DNA of 64,000 nucleotides from Montifringilla adamsi (taxonomy: Eukaryota; Chordata; Aves; Passeriformes; Passeridae), in NCBI GenBank assembly GCA_017590115.1, contig JAGGNK010013003.1, positions 2,786,431 through 2,850,430 on the forward strand, given 5' to 3'. Shown here one piece after another: positions 1 through 11,404 of this stretch. The notes below the pieces were generated by a model. It was not told the DNA's origin, ran no database searches, and was given only the letters and a program-made list of their open reading frames with translations. Each line of letters starts with the position of its first letter. Position 1 is the first letter of the stretch. A program made the translations under genes and the position numbers.

Positions 1-3000
1 ATGGGAACAGATAGTAATGCCCCCTGAAAATACTTAATGACCAGCTCCTGTTAACCAAGAATAATCCCTGAAAATGACAGATGTTTAACTGCTATGTTTT
101 CCAGTTGAAAACGCAGTCCTAAAAACTCAGAAAGCAACCTGGAAGCCTGGCTGTATTAGCTTGCTGTCCTTGAGAAAGAAGGTGAGTTAAATGCAGCCTG
201 GCATAGATCTGGTTAGGCAAGTGAGCGTGGCATTGTGCCAGTAACCATCCCCTTCCTGTCATCACTCAGAAGTGAGAATTATTATATTGTTTTCATGGAA
301 TAAGCTTTGGTCCACATCCCTGCACTTCATTCCATCCTATGCCTTATGATTGCTTTCCCTTCAGTGAAGATTTTTTTTTTTTTTAATTAGACAGGTTATG
401 TAATTAAATTCTTCTACAGCATTTTTCTGTCTTCTTGTTTTACATTTTTATCAGATATTGCAACTTCAGTGAGGTTAATTTAGGCAAGATTTGGTCCTTT
501 TCACTGCCACTCATTTCATCCTGGTCCATTTACTTGCTGTCACTCCTTTTCCAAATTTTCTGATTTTTTCAATTGCATTTTATTTGATCCTACCTCCTTT
601 CCAGAGTGTTTTTAATTTTCTGTTTTCAAGATTTCTTTTCCCTTCCTGAAAATGTAAATTAAAATGTAGAAATGTACAGCTAAATATGTAGAAATGGAGA
701 GTATGTGCTTTGGAAATCATTTGAAAGGAATGAGCACAGTCACCAGCAGGGAGCCAAAAGTGGCCTAATTTGCATGCTGTGGTACTCTCTGATCTGTAAA
801 TAAGAGCAATTAAATCAGAATAATGCTACTGGCTGAATAGTGTTTTACAGTGCCCCATAAGAACATGGATTTCAAACTCTTTGTGCAGCTGCTGAGGCCT
901 CTGCTTACTAAGCAGAATGCTTTGTTATATAGGGGATTTCTGCTCAGGCACAAGAAATGCACACAGTTGACTCTGAGGCCACCAAAATATCAGAAATTCT
1001 GACATTTTGTATTTCAGCAGAAATGTCTCTTAAATATGCAGGCCAAGGACACATCACCTCTCCTGGGATCCAGTGGATCTCTGGAGACAACCTCACTAAT
1101 CTCAAGCTTAGTACACAGGTACAAAAGCAAAAGATTCATATTTTTTGACAGGAGAGAAAGAAAATAAAACCAGAATTCACAAACCTTGTCTTAAATAAAA
1201 AGACAAATCACAACACCTCCACAAAACCCTCCAAGAATATTGTGACCAGTTGATTCAAATCTTTTGCATACACAAAACCAGTGGCTATATGTGATGATGG
1301 CAGAAATTTCCTTTTAAAATTGTTGTCCAGCATGACTAATGACTTTTTCTCCTGAAGTCAAAATTGCTTCTGACCCTTCCTTAAAGCTGGGCAGAAAAGA
1401 GACCCCTTTTTTCTTTTCATATGCACACGGCTCCCCAGTCATTTCTCTACTCTCCTGCCCCTTAACCCAAGAAAACTGCAGCAAAATCTGTATCACAATC
1501 TTTCTTAAGGGCTAATAATACCTAAATAAACATTTCTTTATAGGACTTCCCTTATTTTCCTAGAGGGACATGATTCCTTTGACTCTTCCTTTAACCATTT
1601 GTACCAACCCTGCTATTCTGCACAGATTCAGATGCTGATTTTCTGCTACATTTTTGGCTATTGTAGCATCTCCCTTGTCCGTGTTCAGTACTTTTCTTAG
1701 AACACTTCATTCCAATTATATTTCAGTCAAATACAGTGACAGGAGAAATAGATCAATTTCTCCTGAAATGTTTCCATGCACTTTCAAAATGTAGATTACC
1801 ATAGATCTTGGAAAGTCTATATTTGTTTTAAGCTTCATCTGGAATAATCACAAGTTACATCTTTGCACTCCACTTTCATGCATATATATGAATGAAACAA
1901 ATATAGATAGACAGACACAAAAATAGTAAACTCCTTATGCTTTATTTCCTCCACTCTTCCCTTAATGTGGAAAATGCTTTTTCACATTAGTATTAGAAGA
2001 AGCTGTCTTTGGAGTCCAAACTCTTCCACTGCACCAGAATTTGCATCATTCCCTCCACTGGGAGACACAGGGGTTGACCAAAAAGACACCCTGTAAAAGC
2101 AACACTTGGGATCTTGTTTCATATTTTTTTTCCTTAGCAAATTGCTGCTCTCCCTTGCATTAATCACAAGCAATCTTTATGTTTATTCTTTCTCAGCATC
2201 TTCTCCAAAGACCTCATGTTGTTCCCACAGATCTTTTCCTGTGATTGCATTTCTGTGTACCATACCACAGGTAGGACAAATGCTCTTAATGAATCTCACT
2301 TTTTTCTTTTTCTTGGTTTCTACTTTCAGATCACTCAACTTCAGTGGAAGGCAGACAGGCCAGCTTTTCTTTTACTGTGGCTCATTTTATCATTATCAGC
2401 AACACTTTTCTCTATTTCCCTCTGTCTTCAGCACACATCGTTTGATGAGCTCTGTTACTGAATCACCATGAAACAAATTGACATGTTCCACTATAATTTT
2501 CAAGGAAAAATGGCTTACACAGAAAATAGCTGGTTTTAAAAGTCATAATTCAGTTTACATAGTAGTTATTAACAGCAGGCTCCTTTCACCCTTCCTTTTA
2601 TTTTCAGGTTACCACTTTCTATCACATGTGGTTATGCCTCTGCTGAAAACACCCACAGCCAACAACAACAATAAAGACCAGTTTTCAGAGTCTCTGGGCA
2701 GTTGAGGACTATTGATAGCCATATGATTAAAGAGATTAAGTTTGCTGAAGCCCATTTATAACACCAAGAATTTTTCTTTGGAAAAATGAACCTTTAAAAA
2801 TCCATCACAACTGCCATGAGCTCATTCCTTCATATCTGGGTGCAGTAGGACAGGGTGCATTTCTACAAACACATCATGCAGGATTTATTTTTTCTTTTTT
2901 AATGGAAGAGTAAAATAACTTCAAAGAGTGCCTCAGCAAGTCCTTAAATGACATAATTTTATATCCAAGATATTCCATGCTTTGATATGCATTCTGAAGC

Positions 3001-3611
3001 AGATGGTAGGTCTTGGAAGAAGATGAAGAATTAGGATTCAGCCACAGCAAAATGTTCTGGAAATTAATGCAAATTATAATGTTAAAAAAATATAAAAGAT
3101 GGAAAGATTGATGTACCAATCCTCTCTTTTTAAAAATTAACTCGAGAGCTGCACAAACATAAGTCTACAGCTTCATGGTCACAAAGAAGGTGTCATATCA
3201 AAAAGCTGTAGAGGGTCCTCTCATTCTTCAATGAATGGGAATCACCCCTTGTTTAAATATTATGGTGCTGCTAATATTTACCAAGAGCTGTAATTTCTGC
3301 AGTGTAAGTTCCAAAGCAGCTTCTTCAAGTCTAAAAGGTGCTGGAGACTGCATTCCTAGAAGCTTGCTAGATGTCAGAACTAAGAAAGTAGAGCTTAATG
3401 TTGCTCTGAAGCTGTTAAAGAAAGTGCAGATTTCTCCACCCACAGTAGTTTCCAATATCTTATTCCAAATTTCCTCTAGTGACCTACCGAAAGCCTTGAG
3501 AATTCTAATTAAATTCCTGATGATCCATAACTGAAAAGCACCATCAATACAAAAATTCTGAGTACCTGAAAAAAAGGAAATGAGCTTGACCCTCCATCCT
3601 AGAAATGGAAT

Positions 3612-3650
3612 GAATTATATTCAACCAGAAAAGGAATTATATTCAGCCAG
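3612..3650. repeat. 22-bp direct tandem duplication
   Basis: A 17-bp core (GAATTATATTCAACCAG) is repeated at a 22-bp period with one substitution (A to G). It looks like a small local duplication, with no sign of mobile-element origin. Confidence 0.7.
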
Positions 3651-4876
3651 TTTCTGCACAATAAGCAATAAATAGGATCACCACTGCAACTTGGGAGAAC
3701 ATTTAGTGGCAACTACAGAGAGGAAAATGTGGTGGTGCTACAAACTGATGACAATGAGGGTGCACCATCCATCCTGGAGGTGTGAAGGTCTCCCATTTTA
3801 ATAAAAAGTTCTTAAGTCCTTGTACAGAATCTGCAATATTTCTCAGCAGATGAGAAAGCAATACTTCAAATTAAAAAAAAATGAAAATAATATCTTTGTG
3901 AAGTGCATCATAAAAAGAAGGCAGTCAAAATCTCAGAAAACGTGATTTTTATACTGCTCATGGCAACAGGCTGCAGTGACCTAAAAGATCTTATTTTCTA
4001 GAAGGTAGAGAAGGTCATTCAGCTTTGCTCATTGTCTCATGAGAATAATACCTGCAATAAGAATATCTGCACAGGTTTCAAGGTAAAGACTATCATAAAG
4101 TTAATAAATAAAAAGGTGGCATTTTATCTGGTTTGAAAAATCTTCAAAGAGATTTTTACTTGCTTGAAAAATGCTTTTCTCCACAGCATGTGATGTGTTT
4201 CCTGGTTTAAGATCATAGATCCCCTAATATCCTTAATTTTGTTAACTGGTTTAGATTATCCCAGAATAACATACACTTGTGGATGCCATGGGACAGACAG
4301 AGAGAAATGGCAAGCGTTTCTCCCAGCGGCTTGTGAGAATTTTCAGAGTTGTAAGGATGTGATAACTTGTTAGTATAAACAATCTGCAGGTAGCATTTCT
4401 CTGCTTTGTCTTTCTGTTCTTCTCAAGGACAGTGTATGAGAAAGGTGTTTTTGTTAAGTAGCCAGTCAAATAGAATGTATCATATCACTCTGTATAAACC
4501 ACGCAGTTCTCTGAAATAAAGCCTTTGCTTTTTCTCCAATACTGCCTCCCGCCTGTTCCTGTGTCATTCTCAGCACAAGAGTGACATCCAGCATTTACAG
4601 TATAATTAACTATCAAAACTTTATTCCAACCACTACATTTTTAAAACTGAGGTACAAAAGTGTTGCAAGTCTGCAGTTGGAAAAGCCAAGTTGCTTTTAT
4701 GTCAAAACTGAGAACAAAATTAAAGTGACCCATATTTTATAAAATAATACTTTGGTTAAGATTTAACTACTTGTCTTAACCATATAAAACTTCTGGTACT
4801 TTTTTAAAACATTTTGGATTATGCAGGACAACATCATATAATCACCTTGAACAATTTCCTAATGGTACCATCAGGT

Positions 4877-4895
4877 AAAAAAAAAAAAAAAAAAA
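4877..4895 (+). repeat. Poly(A) run, 19 nt
   Basis: An uninterrupted run of 19 A in AT-rich DNA. The upstream sequence shows no recognisable retroposed gene and no AATAAA at the usual distance, so it is treated as a simple repeat. Confidence 0.9.
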
Positions 4896-5856
4896 GGCTT
4901 TTGTTCCCAGGCAAATAAAAGGTATATCTTTTCTTTCTTGCAATGGAAAAGAATGTGTACTGAATCACACTGACACATTCTTGGCCCAACATGAAGCTGA
5001 TGTGATACTAAACTAACCTCAATTACTAATTGCATATTATTTCATTTCATAATAAGAAGCTGATTTTATTTTAAAGGCTTAGCTTGGTAGGTAAACACAT
5101 ATGAGGCACTTTATTAAGTGAAAGGGTATAAGAGTAGCAAAGCAAGTGCTCTTATTGGTCTTGAACATACATAATTGAAGCCAATGTCAGATCATCTATG
5201 TTATAAAGAAAATTTAATTAGTGATCTTCTGTTTTGTGCTACCCTGGTTAGCAACCAAGAAGGATTTATGTACTGTTTTTGAGAGGTGAGTGTTCAGTCT
5301 TTCACTATTGCTACTTGGAACACTTTAATGTCTCAGCTAGACCTCCAAAACCCCTGCCTGAACCTGCTAAAAATGACTGCTGTTTCTCAACAGATTTCTT
5401 TAAAGGGAATGTTCATTCAAAATGAAATTAATTTGTTCACTTTTTCCATTAAAATACTCCAACTTCCTGCTTCTGTGTTCACCTTTCTTGAACTCTCTGC
5501 TGGGTTTCAACCCTGTTGGTTTCTGTCTCCTCAAAGATACACCCTTCAAAGTTTTTTCATTTCCAAGCTTCCGATTCCTGTCCTTATTGTCTCTCTGTTT
5601 CCTTTCTTGGTCTCTCTTTTCAGGGATCAGTTTTGTGTTCCCAATATGATTATTTCTACAGTGTAGCACAGACATTGCCAACCTTGATTTAAACAGGATG
5701 ATTCCCATAACCCAGTCTTGCCATAATAGCACAGAGTTCCACTTAGGTTATTTTCTTCCTCTTCTCCCTCCTTCTGATTTACATGCCATACATTGGGATT
5801 CCAATTTTTTAAAAATTTCTTGCTAAAGCACAAGCCAGTTAACACCACCAATCCTC

Positions 5857-5871
5857 TTTTTTTTTTTTTTT
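5857..5871 (+). repeat. Poly(T) run, 15 nt
   Basis: An uninterrupted run of 15 T within a T-rich patch. It is a simple repeat. Confidence 0.9.
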
Positions 5872-7502
5872 AAATTCTCAGTGTTCCCATCCACAAGCTG
5901 TCCACTAACCAAGTGGTTAAGAGGAGAAGCAAAAGAAAATAAACAATATGTAAATCAGAAAGATACTGCTGGTTTGGTTTTTTCTATGAACTTATTTTTC
6001 TCCCAATTATAATTACTGTCTGTGGGAAATGATAGGCACAAGGCACTGTTTCCATTACAGAGGGGAAGCATTTAGATCGATGTAGCATAATTCAGGCACC
6101 AAAACAAAATTCCTGCTATGTTTTATGCACAGTTGCTTTGTGCAACATGACTGCTTCCTCCCTCCTTGCCAAAGAAAGTTAGGCACATTTTTTGCTGTCA
6201 GCTTAAACCCACATTTAAGGTAATTTGAAACAAAGCCTCAGGCTTCAGTCTTGCAGCTTGAAACCAATTCCATCTGTATTAATGAGCTCTATAATTGTCC
6301 TATATAACATAGCTTTCAAATCTGTAAACCTTTTAAAATTATTTAAATCTCATTTTAAACTTACAGAAATACTTAATGGATTCTGCTTCCACTTCTCAGA
6401 GAGACTTCAAGCTAAAAGTGTTTAAGCTGTATTTCTTACACATCAAAATAGTTTTAAAAATCAAGTATTTGCATTCAAGAATTACCTTTTGTTTACATGC
6501 AGTTTTATCCATCACATTCTTAAACTCACAACTAGGATCACACCAGGTCACTTCAGCTCAGACATTTCAGACGTGTTAATCAGAATGCACATGTACAACA
6601 GGAGCAATTACACTCCATGATTGCTTTAGCTGGCCCCAAAATCAAAGCTCTTTATGGCTCATTCTGTGCTTAAAATGCAAAAGAAAAATGGTTGATCAAT
6701 ATGCTTATGTCTGAGAGATCATTTTATTTTACAAAAAGATATCCTCAAATTAAAGCATTTTTACTAAATTTACAACACTTATTATCTTCAAATAAGCTTT
6801 GTGATCTCAACATCCAAATTAGAGTGACTTTAAAGAAGTTTGATCCCATATTAAAGAAGCCAGTAGCTTGTATCCATATTTCCTCCTCTATTTCTGCAGA
6901 CTACTTTAACCACTCTGGCTAAAACCTTACCAAAATTCACTGAAAAGAAAAAAGTTGTCGGCAAAAAAACAAAGTTCCTACAGACTTAGACATTTTTTGC
7001 ATTGCTACTTGACATTTCGTATTTCCTAGCAAAAACAGGGAGGTGCCAAGTTCTGTTCCCAGCTATACCAGTGAAAAATGGGAGAAATTTAACAGATTTC
7101 AGAATATCCATGGATTCACATTGGCTATGGCATTCTTCCTTTGAAATTTTGCTACAATGTTTATTCCTAGTGGATTCTCATAATCCACAGATTGGTGGAA
7201 AAGGTGGTGAAAAATCTGTGCAGAACCACCTGGGTGGTCAACTCCTCTCTGAAACGACTCTCACACATATGCAAACACAGCAGTGTTCATCAGACACTTT
7301 GGGAAGTTAAAGGGAATCTCAGCTTATTCTGTTGTGATGAATTCTGACGCAGCAGTCATGGCTTCTTGTTTTATCTACACAAACCCTTTGTTTTTGTCTG
7401 TTCTGATGGGTTCACACTGTACACAATGTTTTTATTTTTTTGTCTTTTTCCTTTTTATGAATCAAAGTTATGGAAGTGGTTAATCTGTAAAAATTCAATA
7501 GT

Positions 7503-7544
7503 AAAAAAAAAAAAAAAACATAAACCCCCCCCCTTTAAAAAAAA
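7503..7544 (+). repeat. Compound A16 / C9 / A8 homopolymer cluster
   Basis: Three homopolymer runs lie within 42 bp: 16 A at 7503-7518, 9 C at 7525-7533 and 8 A at 7537-7544. It is low-complexity and likely variable in length. Sequencing or assembly errors in run length are likely here. Confidence 0.85.
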
Positions 7545-7814
7545 GGGAAAATCTTTAGAATTCTCACCAAGAATGTGGTATCCTCCTCAAACACTTCTAA
7601 GTCAAATTCAGTTTTGCTTGCTGTGTACAGCTGAAACTGTCTGCCAATGATAAAAAGAAAGGATGATGGTGAGAGGTTATGAACCTTTACACCTAAATGA
7701 GTTAATATCCTTCAAATTCCCTTCTCACAACTCTTTCCTAAACCTCTGAGCTCAAGAATACTGAATTGAAAGTAGAGAAATATACAAGTAAGTTTTAACT
7801 AAACCAACAGATCT

Positions 7815-7852
7815 AATGATACTTTAGATCAAAAATGATACCTGAGATCAAA
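7815..7852. repeat. 19-bp tandem duplication
   Basis: Two adjacent 19-bp copies (7815-7833 and 7834-7852) differ at two positions. Each reads AATGATAC followed by a GATCAAA tail. It is a local tandem duplication with no function evident. Confidence 0.75.
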
Positions 7853-8410
7853 AATCTGCCTTGAAGTGAAGCCAGGTTTCCTTTCATTTCTCTAGGCTTG
7901 AGGCCTTAATTCTCCATCTTCTTGCACCGATATTTTTGTGAGAAAATGTTAGCAGTACATTTGGCAGATGCAAAAGTCTTTGAGAAATGCCCAGCCTTGA
8001 GGGATCTCATTCAGAGCAGGATCTCAAAGAAGTATTTTTGATAGACTATACTGGAGAGCATCATTTTTTTGACTATGGAATTAAAGTTTTATATTTTTGC
8101 ACTACACTTGCATGCTGCAGTGCTATTCTGGCAGAATCACCAGATTAAAATGTTTCTTTTTTTATCATTCAAAACTTCTTGAAATCTTTGATGGATTATA
8201 TTGTATCAAAGAAGGAAAGTGAAACAAAAGTCCTACTAAAAGACTATTCTTTTTAGATTATCTTTGCAGTAGGTAAAGGATTTTTCACCTTGTTAATTTT
8301 ATCTCTATTTTTTTTCTTTTTTCAAGAAAGCATCAGACAGTGAGTCACAGCCCCTGGGTTTATTCCTGTGCTAAATTGGGGGAATACATAAGGGCCCTAC
8401 TGTGCTGCCA

Positions 8411-8470
8411 GCACAGTTCACTCCAGTTTTCATCCTCAAGAAAGAGGAGGAAAACTGGAGTGAACTGTGC
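8411..8470. repeat. Near-perfect 27-bp inverted repeat (stem-loop)
   Basis: The left arm (8411-8437, starting GCACAGTTCACTCC) and right arm (8444-8470, ending GGAGTGAACTGTGC) are reverse complements at 26 of 27 positions. The only mismatch is A8432 against G8449. The spacer is 6 nt (AAGAAA, 8438-8443). Transcribed from either strand it would fold into a long, nearly uninterrupted hairpin. There is no flanking duplication or further extension of the arms, which argues against a MITE. Template switching that turned a quasi-palindrome into a palindrome is a likely origin. A small-RNA precursor is possible, but the loop is short for a typical metazoan pre-miRNA. Confidence 0.9.
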
Positions 8471-10429
8471 CCCACCGAGAGGGGTGAGAAGATAGTGTGC
8501 TGTCTGGCCCCTGGACATAGATATTGCTCTGCCAAATGTAACACAATCCATGCTTCATCCACTCAGAGGTAACCAACATTCCACAACTTTTCCTTTAACA
8601 GTGTCCTCCAAATAGGAAGGATTGAGATTTCAGCATCCCTTTTTCTGTTCTGTGTCTTTTCCCAGCTTTGAGATGCTGGCTTTTCTCTTGACATTCAAGA
8701 TTTCAAAATAATGCAAACATCAAAATCCTGTTCACAAAGCAAAGAAAGCATTTTCAATTCCCCCCACCGCCTGCCTTTCCCATGACACAGCCTTGCCAAA
8801 CAGCCAATAAAATCCCAATCCTCTGCAGGTATCCATGGGTGTGTGAAGACATTATTTCATCTACCCCTTGCTGTTAATGCTTTGACTACATTCACATACC
8901 AGGCACTTGTGCTGGGAGCTATTTACACTTGTTCAGCATCCAAAAACCCCACTTCTGGCTGGGACTCACTGGCCATGGCTCAGGTCAAGGCAGGGCTGGC
9001 CTGTGGGGGCCAGGGAGAAAAGTTTTCCTGCTTGTAGAGACATGGGTTAAGAAATGCCTAAATATTTGATGGAAGTAAGAGGCAGGAGTGAAAAAGAAAG
9101 AGAGAGAGAAAGGCTTACTGAGGACAGATCTTCCTGGAGTAGCAAACCTAGTATTTCAGAACAGGAAAAATATCTGATGGCTGTTTCTGTTGTATTCTGA
9201 AAAAACAGGCTTATTTAAAAAACAAACATGCTGAAATTGTAGCAGAAGTGTTACCAGTTCCTCCACCTACGCAAAGTGTTCTTGCAGGGTCTTTAAATTT
9301 GACTAGTTGGTCAGGTTATTGGAGTCATGGTAGCAAATTCAGCTCCTGTTGGTATTACAGCTTACTTCCAACAGTGTGAGATAGCAATCTGCATATAAAT
9401 TAATCAGTATCTTTTCTCAATAGCACAAAACATGAGCTTATAAAAACAAGACTGCCAATATATAACATTGTTTGCTAACGTCTTTGTCAAGCCTGTGTCA
9501 TTGCATTTACAAATCAGCACAAGTCTGCCCAGACCCTCAGTGCTTTCCTGCGCAGAAAACTCAGCAGTTTGGCAGATCGCAGGTACAGATTCAATATGAT
9601 ACTTTAGGGAATAAAACCTGCTATTCTTCAAAGCAAAAGTGCTATATTAAATGTAAGCAAATCAGATATGACCTGTAGAGGGTGCCATGGCAAGCTGTGT
9701 GTGAAAAGAGAAAATAATGATCAGCTGAGTTCTTAAACACCGAGTGAAAACACACATTTCACCTCAAAGGTATGATTAAATTCACAGAGGGGTTTGGGGT
9801 TTTTTTTTTCTTTTTCTTCAACTGCTTTGGTCTGTTTCTTTACTAAGTCTAGATATACAGGCTGGAAAGGAGAAGAAAAAAATAAAAAAATAAAAGGAAA
9901 AAAGAGCAAGTTATAAATAAAGAACTGACGTTAGGAGAGCTGATAAAATATGAATACCATTCCAAGGAGCTTAATGTGTCATAGCTGCATAATAGAAAAG
10001 GGAGTGAAGTGCGTATGTGCCCCTGCTGCTTAACAGTAGGTTTGAAAGAGGCTGCAAAGGCAGCACAAGTGGAAAATTCCCTCCTTGGCTGCTTTCCAAG
10101 GCATCTATTCAGCTTATGAAAAATATGATGTTTTATTTGATATCAAGTGTATGGGTTGGGGTTTTTGTGGTTTTCCTACACAGAAACAATTGGAGAAGAG
10201 AGTGGGACACTGGAACCCAGTATCTTCTGTCTTTGCCCCTGTCTCCTCCTACCCTGTCCTGTGTTATTTTTAAACCTCTCATCAAATCTGCAAAAAGCTT
10301 TCTTTGCACAACATAGCCAGTTTTATGTTTGATGGGTAGCTTTAAAATGCATTTCTGTGATGATCTTCCCTGGTCTCAGAGGTGAGCAGTAGCCTGGTAA
10401 CCAGGGGCTGCTAAATACTGATACTTTGA

Positions 10430-10770
10430 TTCAATGCAGCTCTGCTAAGCCCGCCATCTTCCATCTCCTGGGGAATCACTGTATTAAATTTACATTAAAG
10501 ACGGCTGTGTGACTGACCCAAGGGTCATATTAGCATTTTTACTCCGGTAAGTTGGTCAGCAGAACATTTCTGTACCATGGAAATTATTCCGGTACTCTAT
10601 TGTTAGGAATTAAACATTTATGAGAAATTTTGTACGAGCATATTAGCAAGAATGAGCTGGTAAAAAGTACAATAAGGGCAGAGCAGTGACAATATGTAGA
10701 TCTGAGAGAGAAAATCAAATTGGATTCTTTTCATCTCAAAATGAAAGTGGACACCGGGAAGCCAGCAGGA
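10430..10770. other. Possible conserved non-coding element
   Basis: This part keeps several CpG dinucleotides (CCCGCCATC, AGACGGC, TCCGGTAAG, TTCCGGTAC, GTACGAGC, CACCGGG) in DNA where CpG is otherwise scarce. It has no simple repeats and no open frame of note. Retained CpG plus balanced composition is often seen in constrained regulatory DNA. This is inference only: no alignment was possible, and no specific factor sites are claimed. Confidence 0.2.
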
Positions 10771-11392
10771 ACGTGACTGAAAGGGATCCTCTGTTTACTG
10801 GAAGAGACTACAAAGGTAATGGTGACAAATGTGCTTAAACCCCCGTGTTCTGCTGAGCTCACTGGGCTCTGTTCTCATGCAGACCCTTTCATTAGATTCA
10901 AAGTTGGCCAGTGTAAAGCAGCTAAATATTATAAGGCAGAATCTCCATTTTCAGATGAGCACAACCAGCAGAGCTACCTGGATTTTACACCCTAGAGATT
11001 CAAGGGTCAGTCACAAAACAGACAAGAGACTAATTGACATTTATTCTGTACTTGAAAGGAAACAAACAACCGTATGTTAAAAAGGATCAGCTGGGAAAAG
11101 ACAGTAGAAAACAGAAATCTAGATAACTCACAGATGTATAAGTGCAGGAACAATGAAAATGATCCAGCACAACTTGGCATTCAGAGCAGAATAACAGAGA
11201 TTCTCACAGCCCATTAATATCTATTTGTCTGTACCCTGGATAATTCCATATAAATGAGAATGACCAAAAAAACCTGACTTAACAATCTAATAAGCACTGA
11301 TAAGCACATTTCTTTTCAGTGAACAATAAATTTAAGACCAGTCCAACTAGAATTCTATTATATTTAAAGGAATTTTGGCTAGTCTATGCCCT

Positions 11393-11404
11393 CCCCCCCC
11401 CCCC
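11393..11404 (+). repeat. Poly(C) run, 12 nt
   Basis: Twelve consecutive C, flanked by CCCT and TCC. It is a simple repeat and a likely spot for length errors in the assembly. Confidence 0.9.

Larger units (their letters stand above)
1..8410. other. AT-rich non-coding stretch, no gene recognised
   Basis: No open frame here looks like a known protein. The longest frames (about 100-126 codons, near 2.1, 3.2 and 5.3 kb) are rich in F, S, L and K, as expected from T-rich or A-rich DNA. The visible structure is limited to homopolymer runs (T at 371-384, A at 4877-4895, T at 5857-5871, A at 7503-7518) and two short tandem duplications (3612-3650 and 7815-7852). One exon-like piece at about 1016-1119 has a plausible acceptor (TATTTCAG) and donor (CAG/GTACAA) around an open frame, but its translation is unfamiliar. 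Intron or intergenic DNA is the simplest reading. Confidence 0.6.

Noticed and set aside
1016..1119. Exon-like segment with acceptor TATTTCAG and donor CAG/GTACAA
   Set aside because: Short, with no recognised protein. Such pairs occur by chance many times in 64 kb.
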